This document shows, one piece after another, positions 1 to 11,869 of a DNA stretch of 64,000 nucleotides. The notes below the pieces were generated by a model, which was not told the DNA's origin, did no database searches, and was given only the letters and a program-made list of their open reading frames with translations. This DNA is from Cephalotus follicularis (lineage: Eukaryota > Streptophyta > Magnoliopsida > Oxalidales > Cephalotaceae), in assembly GCA_001972305.1 (NCBI GenBank), contig BDDD01000358.1:248001-312000 (forward strand). Direction: 5' to 3'. The number at the start of each line of letters is the position of its first letter. Positions within the stretch are counted from its first letter, which is position 1. Position numbers and translations under genes: made by a program.

Positions 1-190
1 ATCATGAATTGTCCAGTTCGGACAGTTCTCGCATACGTACGTCCACTATAGGATATATCGTTATTTTGTGTACATAGTTTTCTTCAAGAAAGTTTCGACG
101 ACACTTATTAAACATGTTCCTCGGATACATAATTAAACCGATCAATTCAGTTTAATTCGTGTGTTTGAGGAACCGTGGGTTCTTGCAGAT

Positions 191-1794
191 ATGCCTCGTA
201 GAGTCACGCGTTCCTCTATGCCTGGAGATTCCACCATACCCTCCGGATCTTCCTTTCCCAAGACGGACTCCATGGAGTTAGATAGACTGGAGCAGGATAC
301 CGATGTTCCCAGTGCTAGTAAGGAAATTTGTTATGTCACGATATTCTGTTTTTCGTATTGTCGAAACTTTTTTTGTTATATTTTGTTATATATGTTTACA
401 GTGAAACGTAACCATGATTTTGAATCAGGTTCCCATCAGCGACGGATGAAGGGAGCTAGTGGGGGGCGGACTTGCCCCCGCAGGGGGTTGATTCTAGGCC
501 TATTCGGCATATCAGTGTCAATGGGTAAGTAACTAGTAATTTAAGTACATTTTTTTAAAAGTAACCTATGATGTTGGTGCTAATATTTGTTTAATTGCAG
601 GTGTTTTGAGGAGATAGACGTAAAGAACACCATAGCGTCCATCATCAAGAGCAGAATACTACAGCCACGGATCACGTGGAGACAGTGGCCTGATTCAGAG
701 AAGGAACTACTATGGGAGAAGCTATTGGTGGGTAAAACTGTTGCAGTTAACAATCAATATTATTCAGGATTTTTTTAACCTCGTTGTTTGACATTGATGT
801 TTTGTAGGACTACTTCTAGTTTCTTCCATCTGATGCACACAGCAGGCTTTCATTCTACAGTTACGTGCAGGAGAATTACCCGAAGTGGATGCATAACTTT
901 GGGAGGAAGGCAATAACGGGCGCTGGTGTGCAGCAGATGAGCCCTGAGTGCATAGGACATGGCCCTACAGAGATTCCACGGCCAGTGTGGGATGAAATGG
1001 TGAACAAGTGGATGTCCGAGGAATTTCAAGGGTGGCCAAGAACAAATGCCGCCAATAGAGAGAACGAAGCACACACCACCTACACTGGCGGTAGTCACAC
1101 GATGGAGAGACAGCTTCAGATTGGGGTAAGTAATAAACTTCATTTGTAATTATGGTGACAAACTTAATTTGTGTTTGAAACTTATTCAAGATAGAATTTG
1201 ACTTGCAGGAGTCAAAGGGGAAAGACTTTAAGGATGTATTTTACGACACACATCGGAGGGTGAGAGATGATACTCTTCCACCTCCTATTGTAGTGGAGAG
1301 GCTAGTGAGTCACAAACTGTAATGAATATGTCAATTACCATTTATATGCCAATCACTTAACTGATTAATCTTGTATTTCTTTGTAGGAGAAGTACCGGTC
1401 CACTGTCGGGGCAGATACTGGGGAGGGATCCGACCGTACTAGAAGGGCGGCTCCCTTCGACGTTGTGGCATGGACAGAGGCGACTGGAGGTCCGCGGAAG
1501 GGCAAGATCCATGGATTGGGGAACTACGTGACTTCCACGAAGATGCTACCACAAGCACTTCGAGGTACTCAGTCGGGAGTGGGAAATCAGAGTCATCCAT
1601 TCTGTTCGCAGCCAACACAGACCGGCCTAGGGCCGGACGGAGACTCAGCCATGCAAAAGCATATGGACCGGATGGAGTCGACGTTGCAGACTTTGATGGC
1701 TCAAATGTCGCAGTACATTGGGTCTCAGTCCACACACGCACCATCTGATCAGAGTTCATCGCGGACTCGGCACCCCCCTTCGAGGCAACCCTAG
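191..1794 (+). pseudogene. CACTA accessory transposase-like gene (PF03004 type), broken
   Basis: Spliced remnant of the second CACTA gene (TNPA/ORF2-like). Coding blocks separated by GT-AG-like introns lie at about 191-317, 402-524, 601-730, 808-1124, 1210-1303 and 1387-1794. The family signature is clear: a block around 985-1110 with W-x5-W, EEFQ, NxANRE and HTTYTGGSHT, and a block around 1460-1530 with AWTEATGG and KGKIHGLGNY. The protein ends in a glutamine/serine-rich tail with TAG at 1792-1794. An in-frame TAG at 817-819, just after a splice acceptor, interrupts the fourth block, and the second and third blocks do not join in frame with the obvious splice sites. The product is probably not made full length. 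In the family such proteins assist CACTA transposition; that role is inferred. Confidence 0.72.
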
Positions 1795-2030
1795 ACTCGG
1801 ATGATAGCGATGACGAGTCGTAGTTTCTTGTATTTAACATATTCTAACACTGTCTGTAAACGTATTTGACACATTACCCTTTTAATATATATGCTGACAA
1901 AACTTATTTACATTGTTTTATTAGTTAAGAATGAATGAAATGTGTCTACTGCTGAGAATTGTGAAATATAAAATGTTATTGTGGCTACTGCTGAAATGAA
2001 TTGCAGGTTTTACTTGGAGTTTAGGGCATA

Positions 2031-2060
2031 GATTCTGCTGATAGTTCTATCAGCAGAATC
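2031..2060. repeat. Perfect 14-bp hairpin, 2-nt loop
   Basis: GATTCTGCTGATAG at 2031-2044 and its exact reverse complement at 2047-2060 are separated by TT. It lies between the end of the CACTA accessory gene and the subterminal repeat block. It could be a transcript-end hairpin or the inner edge of the subterminal region; the sequence does not decide which. Confidence 0.6.
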
Positions 2061-2074
2061 TGCAGAATTGTGAG

Positions 2075-2454
2075 GGCATGGTGAGGGCATAGCGAGGGCT
2101 AGGCGAGGGCATTCGGCAGCAAACATACATGGCGAGGGTGGCGGGGTGTTAAGCAGTCCGAGGAGATGACGGCGAGGTGATGTTGCCCTAGCAATGCCCT
2201 CGCCATGGCGAGGGTATACCGAGGGTAAGGGCCTACCCTCGCCATGGTGAGGGGACCCTTCCCTAGCCATACCCTCTTCGTGGCGAGGGAAGTTAACGGC
2301 GAGGGGACTCGACCCTCGTTGTACCCTCGCCATGCCCTCGCCGTAAGGGCTGGCGATGAGGGATTTGGCGATGGTGTATTCCCATCGCCATGCCCTCGCT
2401 GTTGACTCAATGGCAAGGGGATGGCGAGGGGAAGTGCCCTCATCGTTGGCCTGT
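2075..2454. repeat. CACTA subterminal repeat array
   Basis: About 380 bp built from degenerate copies of GGCGAGGG / CCCTCGCCATG in both orientations, many times within 400 bp, far richer in GC than the surroundings. CACTA elements carry such clustered 10-20 bp motifs inside both ends as binding sites for their TNPA-type protein, and the position just inside the CACTA terminus fits. Spacing is irregular, so this is not a CRISPR-like array. Confidence 0.75.
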
Positions 2455-2517
2455 CTTTTAGTAGTGTTCTTGGCTTCTCATATTCTCTCCCTGTCTCTAC
2501 TCTTCACGAATCTCCAG

Positions 2518-3989
2518 ATGGCTAGAGTTAAGCAAACTGTTAGACAAACTACTACCCCTGCTGAGGTACACCGCATGACCGAGGGAGTGACTGTCGCTGA
2601 GCGTCCTCTTGGTGCAGAGGAGGCCATGGATGCCGCCGCCCAGGCGGTCCTGATGTCGCCTCCAACGAAGCCAGGACCCAAGTTTTTAGGACCCACTTTG
2701 ACAAGAGTGTGCTCAATCACGAAAAAGTGATAAATCTGTCCAAAAAGTACTGTTTCCCTAGAAGCTTGGAGGTCTCCGTCCTCCGAGATCCCAAGGAGAC
2801 CACAGAAAGCAAACCTGGTCTCTTTGTGGTTTTTGAAGATGCTCTATCGCATGGCCTTAGACTCTTGGTACCACATTTCGCTATCGCAATTTTGAGGAAC
2901 TTCCAAATTCATCATTCACTGCTTCAAGTGCAATCTTTGGCCTTCATCATAGGTTTCTTGGTGAAGTGTTTGGAAACGGGGGTAACACCGATGGTAGGGC
3001 TATTCAAGGAGTTTCACTCCCTCAATGCATCTCCTGGCAAGCACGATTACTATTTCAAGTAGCGCGTTGGTCTGACCAAGAAGCTATTGGTGGATCCTAC
3101 AAAGTCCGTCAAAGGCTGGAGGGGGAGGTACTTCCTTATTAGGAATCTCCCTGGCTTCACTCCCTACCACTGGTGTGACTCGTTGGATACCCAACGTCTC
3201 AATCAGAGAACAATTTTAACTATAGCAGAGAAGGTAGACCTGGCGAACCTCTCTGCACTGGAGCCATATGAGGTAAATTCTACCATATTCGATGATCGTT
3301 TACGCCGTGTCGGGCTGAACATGTCCCCTGGTCGGCGAGATCCCTTGGATGAGGAAGAGGAGATCCAAGTAGGGATAAAGAAAGAGGGGGTTCAAAATAG
3401 CAGAGAAGAACCCGTGACCTCGCCTGTTAACGAGGGGGAAAGTTGTATTAAGCCTTCCTCACCTCCTATGCTTCTAATGTCTTCATTTCTTTTGTTCAAT
3501 CACTATTTTTTGTTAAGCTTTTGACTCTATACTTTCGGTTCTCTACAGCAATGGCTGGCCTACGGCTGACGTCTTGAGAGTTGCCAGAGAGAAAGGAAAG
3601 AGTGTTACCGAGGAGGCGAGTCAGAGAAACTCAAGAGAAGCGGTTGCGGTGGCACAAAGAAAAGTAGAGAGGGAAGTTGTTGCTGCTGTTGCTGAGGCTG
3701 CCATGGTAAGGTCTGCTCATGGCAAACGTGTTGCGGATGACACGCGCCCTCCATCCAAAAAACAAAAGAAGAGAAGAGACGGAAATGTCACTTATCAGGA
3801 TCATGCTGATGTTCCCCCTGAGGTGGGTTCTCATGACCCCGTTCGTCTTGGTGATCCTCGGGATGGCGAGAAAGTTGAGGAAGAGCTCGAGGGTCTGGGC
3901 TTCGCGCGGACCTGAATACTCCAGGGGCACCCTTTGAACTTAGCAGGATGTGCTTCCTCCCTGCCAAGATGAATGCAAGAAAGGGTTGG
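2518..3989 (+). pseudogene. Antisense extra ORF (PF04195 type) of the Tat element, 5' part
   Basis: Starts at ATG 2518 (MARVKQTV). The region around 2709-3180 resembles the plant family called putative gypsy-type transposon (Transposase_28, PF04195): a conserved helical block, FGLRL-like residues (here HGLRLLVPHF), IGFLVKCLETG, and KGWRGRYFLIR. A glutamate- and lysine-rich low-complexity tail follows (3340-3900), with a nuclear-signal-like KKQKKRR at about 3760. Lesions: a frame change near 2690, TAG at 3060-3062, and interruption by the LTR insertion at 3990. It runs opposite to gag-pol. The role of this family is unknown. Confidence 0.7.
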
Positions 3990-4166
3990 TGTCACACCCG
4001 TTCCCGACAATAACCGACATTTTACCAAGAACGGATATGACATTCCACATTACAACTTCCTTTCGGAAGTCACCACATGGTTTTTATAAAAGTCACTTTA
4101 AACTTGAACTTTTCTTAAAACCGTGAAAATTTTTCTAACTCTTAAAATTTTACGAAAATCGGGCAT

Positions 4167-6737
4167 GTAGTTGTCACACCCCGTTTCCACAAACAACATA
4201 TATAGTGGTGGCAATCAACATATAAATCCGGCTTATGCAATTTACAATAAATTTAAAACTTTCCATATCCATTAACAAATTTGCGGAAGCATTTAAATAT
4301 AAGCCGAATTATAACGTAACATGCATCCCATACTACATGCTACAACAATAAACATCATCAAAGTTAACTGCCCTCAAACGGAGCGTGAACAATATACATA
4401 ACAATCCAAAGATGCTAACCGGCCCCGAGCTAGGAAAGCGCGTAGCTAACCGTCCCGTGGTGCTAGGAAAGCTCACAATCAATCAATAACATCCACGTTA
4501 CTAGCACGGCGGCTAAGTAACAACAATCAATACACGGTAAACGATACTAGCACGGTGGCCAAGTACCAACACTATTCACAATCACGATAACAGTGCAATC
4601 ACAGCACACACAATACCACTCAAGTAATTTATAAAATAAATACTTGATCAAAACATCTCGTTCAAAACATTGCAGTTCGTTTCCAAAACGTTTAAAAGTA
4701 TAATACTTACAACATATATATATTTGTCAAAATATATATATAACTCTTCATTTTCCAAGTAAATCATGCTTCATAAAATACTTGCAACAATACACTTCTC
4801 TTCAAACACTTCCAGTAATTTATAAATATAAATACTTGCAACATATATATTTGTCAATATATATAACAATCCTTTTGGAAAACATACTTTTCCATATAAC
4901 AATGATTTAATAAACCCTTTATACACTTCTAAAATGAAGAACATTTTAGAAAACAAGTGATAGCTCAATCAACAATTGTATGCAAAGCAAACATATGCTC
5001 AATAATGCAAACGGGCTCTATTCGCGTCATCATGCATCATATAGGCGTTAACATTCAACCCAGTCACTTAAGCGTCGTCGCTTAACTCTTAGCGTCTATG
5101 CTTTTAACCAGAAACTTTACGCGTCAACATCGTCAACATCCCATCCCTTTGGCGTCGATGCTCTGAGGTAGGAACCTCAGGCGTCAACGGCACACGTGTC
5201 CATTCTCACACACAACGAATCGTGGCGTTGACTTTTTCTGTAAGCGTCGACGTTTATCGCGAATCAGGACTCATTGTCCGTATAACAATCCATAGCGTCG
5301 ACGCTTCTTTCCTAAGCGTCAACGCTTAAGCGAACCCAAAACACGGTTCCCTCAACACGCCTCAAAACCAATAGAGTTCAAGCACACAACATATGTCATT
5401 CAATTCGCAATCATCGCAAAACACAATATACAGGACAGGTTAACTATTAATAGCAACCCTAACACAGTCACACAATTCACAATCTGCAAACCATGCAATT
5501 CATCAATGACATTACAATATTATTGAACTCAAACTTGCATGTATAGCTTCCCCTACCTGTTACAGCAGCACAGTCGGGCCGCAGGTTCAATTGCCGAACC
5601 TTTCCGATAACCGTGGAACCGAAGCCGGTTCTCGCCAATTGAACAATTCCTCGATGCCAAAACCAATTGCCGCTTACACACTGCACATACAACACATTTC
5701 CGTTATGTTCGACACACAAAACATTTCCGTCGCCGAAACGCCGGCCGGGTTCCGACCGACACAACCAGGCGACGAAACATACATCAACGGGTTCCACATT
5801 GAACGGTGAACACAGAACTGGTCATGACTCACCGGGAATCGGCGCCGAACGCCGTACCACGGCCGGCAGTGAGTCGTGACTCACTGAGTCAACTCGCCGG
5901 ACCTCCACAGGTCCGATCGCCACCCAAAAACGCCACACATTCAACAGTCCTACACATCCATGGCCAAGACTCGCCAAGACTCGGCACTAAATGCGCGGTC
6001 CAAGGCGGCAGTGAGTCGACTCGCTGAGTCGACTCATTCAACTGATTCCGGCCGTTTCCGGCCGAATCACGCCGCACCAGTGGTCGAAATGGGTAGAGCT
6101 AGTCCTCTACACCAAAACCCAGGCCACCCGCGACGCTAACGGCGTCGGGAAACGCCGGCATCTTGTGCGAACAGTGGCGGCCACGAGAAGAAAGAGAAGA
6201 AAAAGAAGAAAAAGTGAAGGAGGGGGAGGAGGTTACCGTCGGTTGGGGGCCCTGGGTTGACCGGCGTGCTCTCCCGGTCCGGTAGCTGCCTCCGGCGTCC
6301 CCTCCCGATCTCTCTACCGTTCTCTCTCCCACTCTCTCTTGCACTCTCTCCCTGTCTCTCTCTCCCTCTAATCTGCAGGTCTAAAACGCACGGGCGCGCT
6401 ATGCGCCCGTGTTTCCCCTTCTTCCTTCCTTTATTGTTTGTTATTTGCTTTCTCTTTAGTATTTTCTGGTAAAATACTAAGGTACGGGTCCCGATTTTTC
6501 CGCAAATCGCGACATAAATTATCCAAACGACCACCAAAATAATCGCAATAAAAATGAGAACATTCGGACTTTATTGTCGCGCATTAAAAATAGATTTATA
6601 TTAGCCGTCTTAGCTAACACGATTACGACTTAAATGCGTAATGCCTTTTTATTACTCCGGCTCTATCGATTTTATCGCAACTGTACACGCACCAATTTCA
6701 TAATAATTATTTATGAAATTCAGGGCGTCACAGTAGT
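4167..6737. mobile_element. Nested solo LTR B with 5-bp TSD GTAGT
   Basis: GTAGT at 4167-4171 and 6733-6737 flank a 2,561-bp unit beginning TGTCACACCCCG (4172) and ending GGGCGTCACA (6732). No coding domain is visible. It lies inside insertion A and shares its terminal motif. The two also share an internal order of parts: AATCGGCG and GTGAGTCGACTCG-type motifs, an AAG-rich tract, a CT-rich tract and a CGGGCGC palindrome. They are therefore related LTR families. A cluster of GCGTCGACGC-like motifs occupies 5040-5330. Confidence 0.82.
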
Positions 6738-7648
6738 ATCCGTTTATCGGACTATGCCCCCTGTAAAGAAAAACAAAGTTTATATCCACACTCCCGAAGG
6801 AGGAATCAGCAGTTTTAAAATGGGCTCAGCCCTCAGCAAACCACAATTTTAAACTAATAACGTGCATGGGTTGGGCTCAGCCTCAACCATTTTATCAAGG
6901 CATGCAAAGCAATATATATAGGGCTCGGACCTTCAATAGTAAAACCATAAAGAAAACATTTATATAAAAATGTATAATTTAAATGCCGATGTCGTGATAA
7001 AATGCATGTGTTGAAACCCTGGTAGCATGCCCTGCCTTCGTGGTCCATCTCCACTAAAACAGACTTAACAATCATCCTGCCTCTATCAGAAGGGGAAAGA
7101 AAAAGGAGAGGGTTAGTCCAAATGACTAAGTGAGTAGAAACAAAAGAATACATCTCCCATAACTACATATCAAATAAAATGAGAAATAAGATAAACTCAA
7201 AGTAGAATGCAAAGTAAATCCATGGTAAGAAATGAAATCAAGGATCCACAAAAGAGACAAGATTCACAAAAAGTACACAAACTCTAAAAGATAAGCAAGA
7301 TCCACAACCGTATCAAGATGCCCGAATGCAACGAGATCAACAATGTATACAAGAACCACAATATGAATAAGATCTACAACGACACCCAAGATCCACAAGG
7401 ATACCCAGATCCCCAAAGGAATATCAAGATCCACGAGGATATCAAAATCAACAGAGGATATCGAGATCAACAAAGGGTATCAAGATTCTCAATGATACCT
7501 AGTTCCACAAAAGAGATCCATAAGATCATCTCAATACTCAAAAATCAAATTACACAATGATGACCATAGACATTAACAAAGCTCAAAGCTCAGGACTTCC
7601 CAAGTACAATAAAATACCAAGAATTACGGATGTGATCAACAATCATGA
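5993..7648. repeat. Tandem duplication, unit 1 (1,656 bp)
   Basis: The unit begins GCGCGGTCCAAGG and ends GATCAACAATCATGA. It covers the last 740 bp of solo LTR B, the TSD GTAGT and 911 bp of insertion A. The ORFs in this unit recur with identical translations exactly 1,656 bp downstream. Because the unit crosses the LTR boundary, the duplication happened after both insertions, or is an assembly artefact. Confidence 0.9.
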
Positions 7649-9304
7649 GCGCGGTCCAAGGCGGCAGTGAGTCGACTCGCTGAGTCGACTCATTCAACTG
7701 ATTCCGGCCGTTTCCGGCCGAATCACGCCGCACCAGTGGTCGAAATGGGTAGAGCTAGTCCTCTACACCAAAACCCAGGCCACCCGCGACGCTAACGGCG
7801 TCGGGAAACGCCGGCATCTTGTGCGAACAGTGGCGGCCACGAGAAGAAAGAGAAGAAAAAGAAGAAAAAGTGAAGGAGGGGGAGGAGGTTACCGTCGGTT
7901 GGGGGCCCTGGGTTGACCGGCGTGCTCTCCCGGTCCGGTAGCTGCCTCCGGCGTCCCCTCCCGATCTCTCTACCGTTCTCTCTCCCACTCTCTCTTGCAC
8001 TCTCTCCCTGTCTCTCTCTCCCTCTAATCTGCAGGTCTAAAACGCACGGGCGCGCTATGCGCCCGTGTTTCCCCTTCTTCCTTCCTTTATTGTTTGTTAT
8101 TTGCTTTCTCTTTAGTATTTTCTGGTAAAATACTAAGGTACGGGTCCCGATTTTTCCGCAAATCGCGACATAAATTATCCAAACGACCACCAAAATAATC
8201 GCAATAAAAATGAGAACATTCGGACTTTATTGTCGCGCATTAAAAATAGATTTATATTAGCCGTCTTAGCTAACACGATTACGACTTAAATGCGTAATGC
8301 CTTTTTATTACTCCGGCTCTATCGATTTTATCGCAACTGTACACGCACCAATTTCATAATAATTATTTATGAAATTCAGGGCGTCACAGTAGTATCCGTT
8401 TATCGGACTATGCCCCCTGTAAAGAAAAACAAAGTTTATATCCACACTCCCGAAGGAGGAATCAGCAGTTTTAAAATGGGCTCAGCCCTCAGCAAACCAC
8501 AATTTTAAACTAATAACGTGCATGGGTTGGGCTCAGCCTCAACCATTTTATCAAGGCATGCAAAGCAATATATATAGGGCTCGGACCTTCAATAGTAAAA
8601 CCATAAAGAAAACATTTATATAAAAATGTATAATTTAAATGCCGATGTCGTGATAAAATGCATGTGTTGAAACCCTGGTAGCATGCCCTGCCTTCGTGGT
8701 CCATCTCCACTAAAACAGACTTAACAATCATCCTGCCTCTATCAGAAGGGGAAAGAAAAAGGAGAGGGTTAGTCCAAATGACTAAGTGAGTAGAAACAAA
8801 AGAATACATCTCCCATAACTACATATCAAATAAAATGAGAAATAAGATAAACTCAAAGTAGAATGCAAAGTAAATCCATGGTAAGAAATGAAATCAAGGA
8901 TCCACAAAAGAGACAAGATTCACAAAAAGTACACAAACTCTAAAAGATAAGCAAGATCCACAACCGTATCAAGATGCCCGAATGCAACGAGATCAACAAT
9001 GTATACAAGAACCACAATATGAATAAGATCTACAACGACACCCAAGATCCACAAGGATACCCAGATCCCCAAAGGAATATCAAGATCCACGAGGATATCA
9101 AAATCAACAGAGGATATCGAGATCAACAAAGGGTATCAAGATTCTCAATGATACCTAGTTCCACAAAAGAGATCCATAAGATCATCTCAATACTCAAAAA
9201 TCAAATTACACAATGATGACCATAGACATTAACAAAGCTCAAAGCTCAGGACTTCCCAAGTACAATAAAATACCAAGAATTACGGATGTGATCAACAATC
9301 ATGA
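7649..9304. repeat. Tandem duplication, unit 2 (1,656 bp)
   Basis: Head-to-tail copy of 5993-7648. I found no difference in the stretches compared. Sequence after 9304 (AAAGCACAATAGC) is unique again and continues insertion A. Confidence 0.9.
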
Positions 9305-11864
9305 AAAGCACAATAGCACGACTCCAATGAAATAACCAGTGATTCAACAAGGAAGTCCACTGAACAAATATCATACTCAAGACACCAATCAAATACATGA
9401 GTCATAATAACATCAAGTATCTGAATATCAAAGCTTAAAGATACGATCATGACAATATCAATATCAAGAATGGAATATGTGCCCAGGAAAACATATAAAT
9501 ATAAGAGGATGTTGGTACCAATCATATCACTGTCTCATACCTGCCGCCAAATCACATGGCGTCATATCATATCACTGCCAAATCCCATGGCGTCATAATA
9601 CAACTGCTGCAACAATAATATACATATATGAACCTCGACCGAGGGGACGTCGTTATTTCACGGATCTGCCCTCGTCGGAATCACATAGCCAATACGGTCG
9701 AATGGATGAGGGACGGAGCGTCTGCTGCACTCACACTCAGCATACCATCATAGACAATAGTATGTCGCAGATCCAGGTATGGAACCTGGGGGCAGTTCCC
9801 ACATAGCACCCCATCATAGACCAATGGGCATGCTAAGGAGAGTTGATCATCGAACGTACCCTCACCATTGACCCGTAATACATATCAGAAATCCTGGTAC
9901 CCAACATCATAGTATAACATAGTATAACAACATAACAAGCCACAATATCACAAGTGTGAGAAGGTGACCAAGTCACCCAGAATATCGAGCATACACCTGC
10001 TCGGAAATCATATCACAAATAAACATGCTCAACAAAAGACATACGGGATTGCAAATCCCAATCAAATTATAACACAATCATGAATACGTTAACCGAAAAC
10101 AACCGTGATACAAATTCCAACCAATATCACATATCACAAGAAAACAGGGCACATATGAAGACAACATGACTCTCAAATAATGAATTGCTCAACGGTAGTC
10201 AACAACAAAGCTCTAGTATAACAATACGGAAACCAATCCAAATTAACAAATCCGACCCTCAATAGCCATTTCATAATAGAAGCACAAAAGGGTACAAACA
10301 TCATCGAAGAATAACAAGCACAAGAAAGTAAGAGAAAGGAATGTCCCGTTCACAAACATATAGTTCTTATAACAACAATTTCTAACAATGAACAAGAATT
10401 GCTCAATGATACCAACAACGGAGCTCAAATATGACGATACAGAAATAAAATAAATATAGAAATAAAAATAGAACAAAATAGATCTTCGTAGAAGTCAAAC
10501 AGATATAACAACAGCAACATAAACAATATATGTCCGCATGAGCCAATGCGGATACGACATCAAGAGGCGAAATGAATATGTGATCACAAGGTCTCATATC
10601 AATGTGGAAGTTCAAACGAGAATACTCAAAGGATTCCTGAATAATCAACGATGAAATCGTCATATGACAATTCACATGGTGGAGTCAACAATACGGTCTA
10701 TCAACAAATATATAACAATTAGGAAGTACAATCATCATCAGAGAATAACAATAACAAAGAAGGTAAAGGAAGGAGATGTTCTACTCATAAATATCAGTGC
10801 CAATTTCTACCACGAACTAACCCCTCGAAGTTTTGAATCGGCTATCGAGTCCTCGTCATAATTTGGAAATTCTACCATCCTTACCACTGCATAACAACAC
10901 ATATTCGTTACATCCTACACACTAAAAGCATAACATCATTGTAATCGGAACTCCGGCCAACCTGCCGAAGTTTCCAGCGACACCCAAAACCAACCTTCGA
11001 TAACCATTGATCAACACATTACTGATCGAAACTCACTATGATTCGCCCAGGAACGGGCAGCCCCACCGGAAGTGAGTTTGACTCACTAAGTCAACTCGTC
11101 AGTCATCCAACAATTATGGCCACTTCACAAAAAGGTGTCCACGAGGCCCGTACGAGGCGTCTCTGCCCGTAACTCACCGAGAATCGGCGGCTGTCGCCGC
11201 GGCGACCCTCCGGCTGAGACGCCATTGCTCCGGTCTCACCACCATTGGCTTCCACAACCTTCAGGCTACTCATTGGTGTCTGAGACTCACCGGAAATCGG
11301 TGTAGAACAAGGCGTCCTAAGGCGACAGTGAGTCAAAACGTCGAGTTGACTCAAACAGCTAAAATACGGCAGATCCTGGCCGAATAACGCTTCAACTGCA
11401 GTCATAAAGAGAAGAGCTAACGTTTAGACCAAGACCGGCCCAAACCGTGATGAAATCGGCTGTGGAGGGGCAATGGCAGTGACGCCAAGGAGAAAGAACA
11501 AGGAAGAAAGGAGAAGAAAATGGGAGAAGAAGGATACCTGGAGTAGAGGTCACGCCGTCCGCCGTATTTTCCCGGCTACCGGCGCCTCGCCCGACGTCTT
11601 CTCTGGCGTCTCTCCCTCTCTATCACGCTATCTCTCTGTCTTCTTCATTCTCGGGCGCATGGCGCCCGATTCCCTCTTTTTTTTATTTAAAAACCCGGCG
11701 CTTTCTAGCGCCTTCCAGGTGCTTTCATTTCATTTTTTTATACTAATAATAATATAATAATAGTAATAACATTAATGAAAATAATAATAATAATAATAAT
11801 GATGATGATGATGAGCTCCCATCCTTTGCACGTCAACCATGTAAAAGTGACACGGGGTGTCTCA
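9305..11864. other. Non-coding remainder of insertion A
   Basis: No reading frame with domain similarity was found. 9305-10860 is A/C-rich low-complexity DNA with short CAATATCA-type repeats. 10940-11420 contains GAATCGGCG and GTGAGTC motifs shared with LTR B. 11465-11710 is purine-rich then CT-rich. ORFs here look like chance frames in LTR DNA. Confidence 0.6.
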
Positions 11865-11869
11865 GTTGG

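Larger units (their letters stand above)
1..2466 (+). mobile_element. CACTA (En/Spm) element, right-hand part
   Basis: The right end is the motif CTTTTAGTAGTG at 2455-2466, the inverse complement of the CACTACTAAAAG terminus typical of CACTA transposons. Just inside it lie dense GC-rich subterminal repeats (2075-2454), and further in is a gene of the PF03004 (plant Ptta/En/Spm transposase) type. The left end and the main transposase gene would lie before the window. The element ends 51 bp upstream of the ATG of the antisense ORF of the Tat retrotransposon, so it probably separates that retrotransposon from its 3' LTR. The 3-bp TSD cannot be tested without the left end. Confidence 0.8.
3985..11869. 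mobile_element. LTR-type insertion A with 5-bp TSD GTTGG
   Basis: GTTGG at 3985-3989 is repeated at 11865-11869. Between them the insert runs from TGTCACACCC at 3990 to GGGGTGTCTCA at 11864, with the TG...CA ends and short inverted termini of an LTR. It carries no recognisable gag or pol. Without the nested insertion (4172-6737) and one copy of the 1,656-bp duplication the original would be about 3.65 kb, so I read it as a long solo LTR or a large non-coding LTR derivative. It splits the antisense ORF of the Tat element. Inside are a CT-rich tract, a GGGCGCATGGCGCCC palindrome near 11655 and a (TAA)n/(GAT)n stretch at 11750-11812. Confidence 0.78.

Noticed and set aside
2075..2454. CRISPR-like or minisatellite array
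   Set aside because: Repeats are degenerate, in both orientations and unevenly spaced, in a plant genome; they fit CACTA subterminal motifs.
6099..8809. Paired ORFs repeated 1,656 bp apart, as duplicated genes
   Set aside because: They lie in LTR DNA, show no domain similarity and are carried by the tandem duplication.
9292..10861. Short ORFs in the A/C-rich part of insertion A
   Set aside because: Low-complexity translations without family features.
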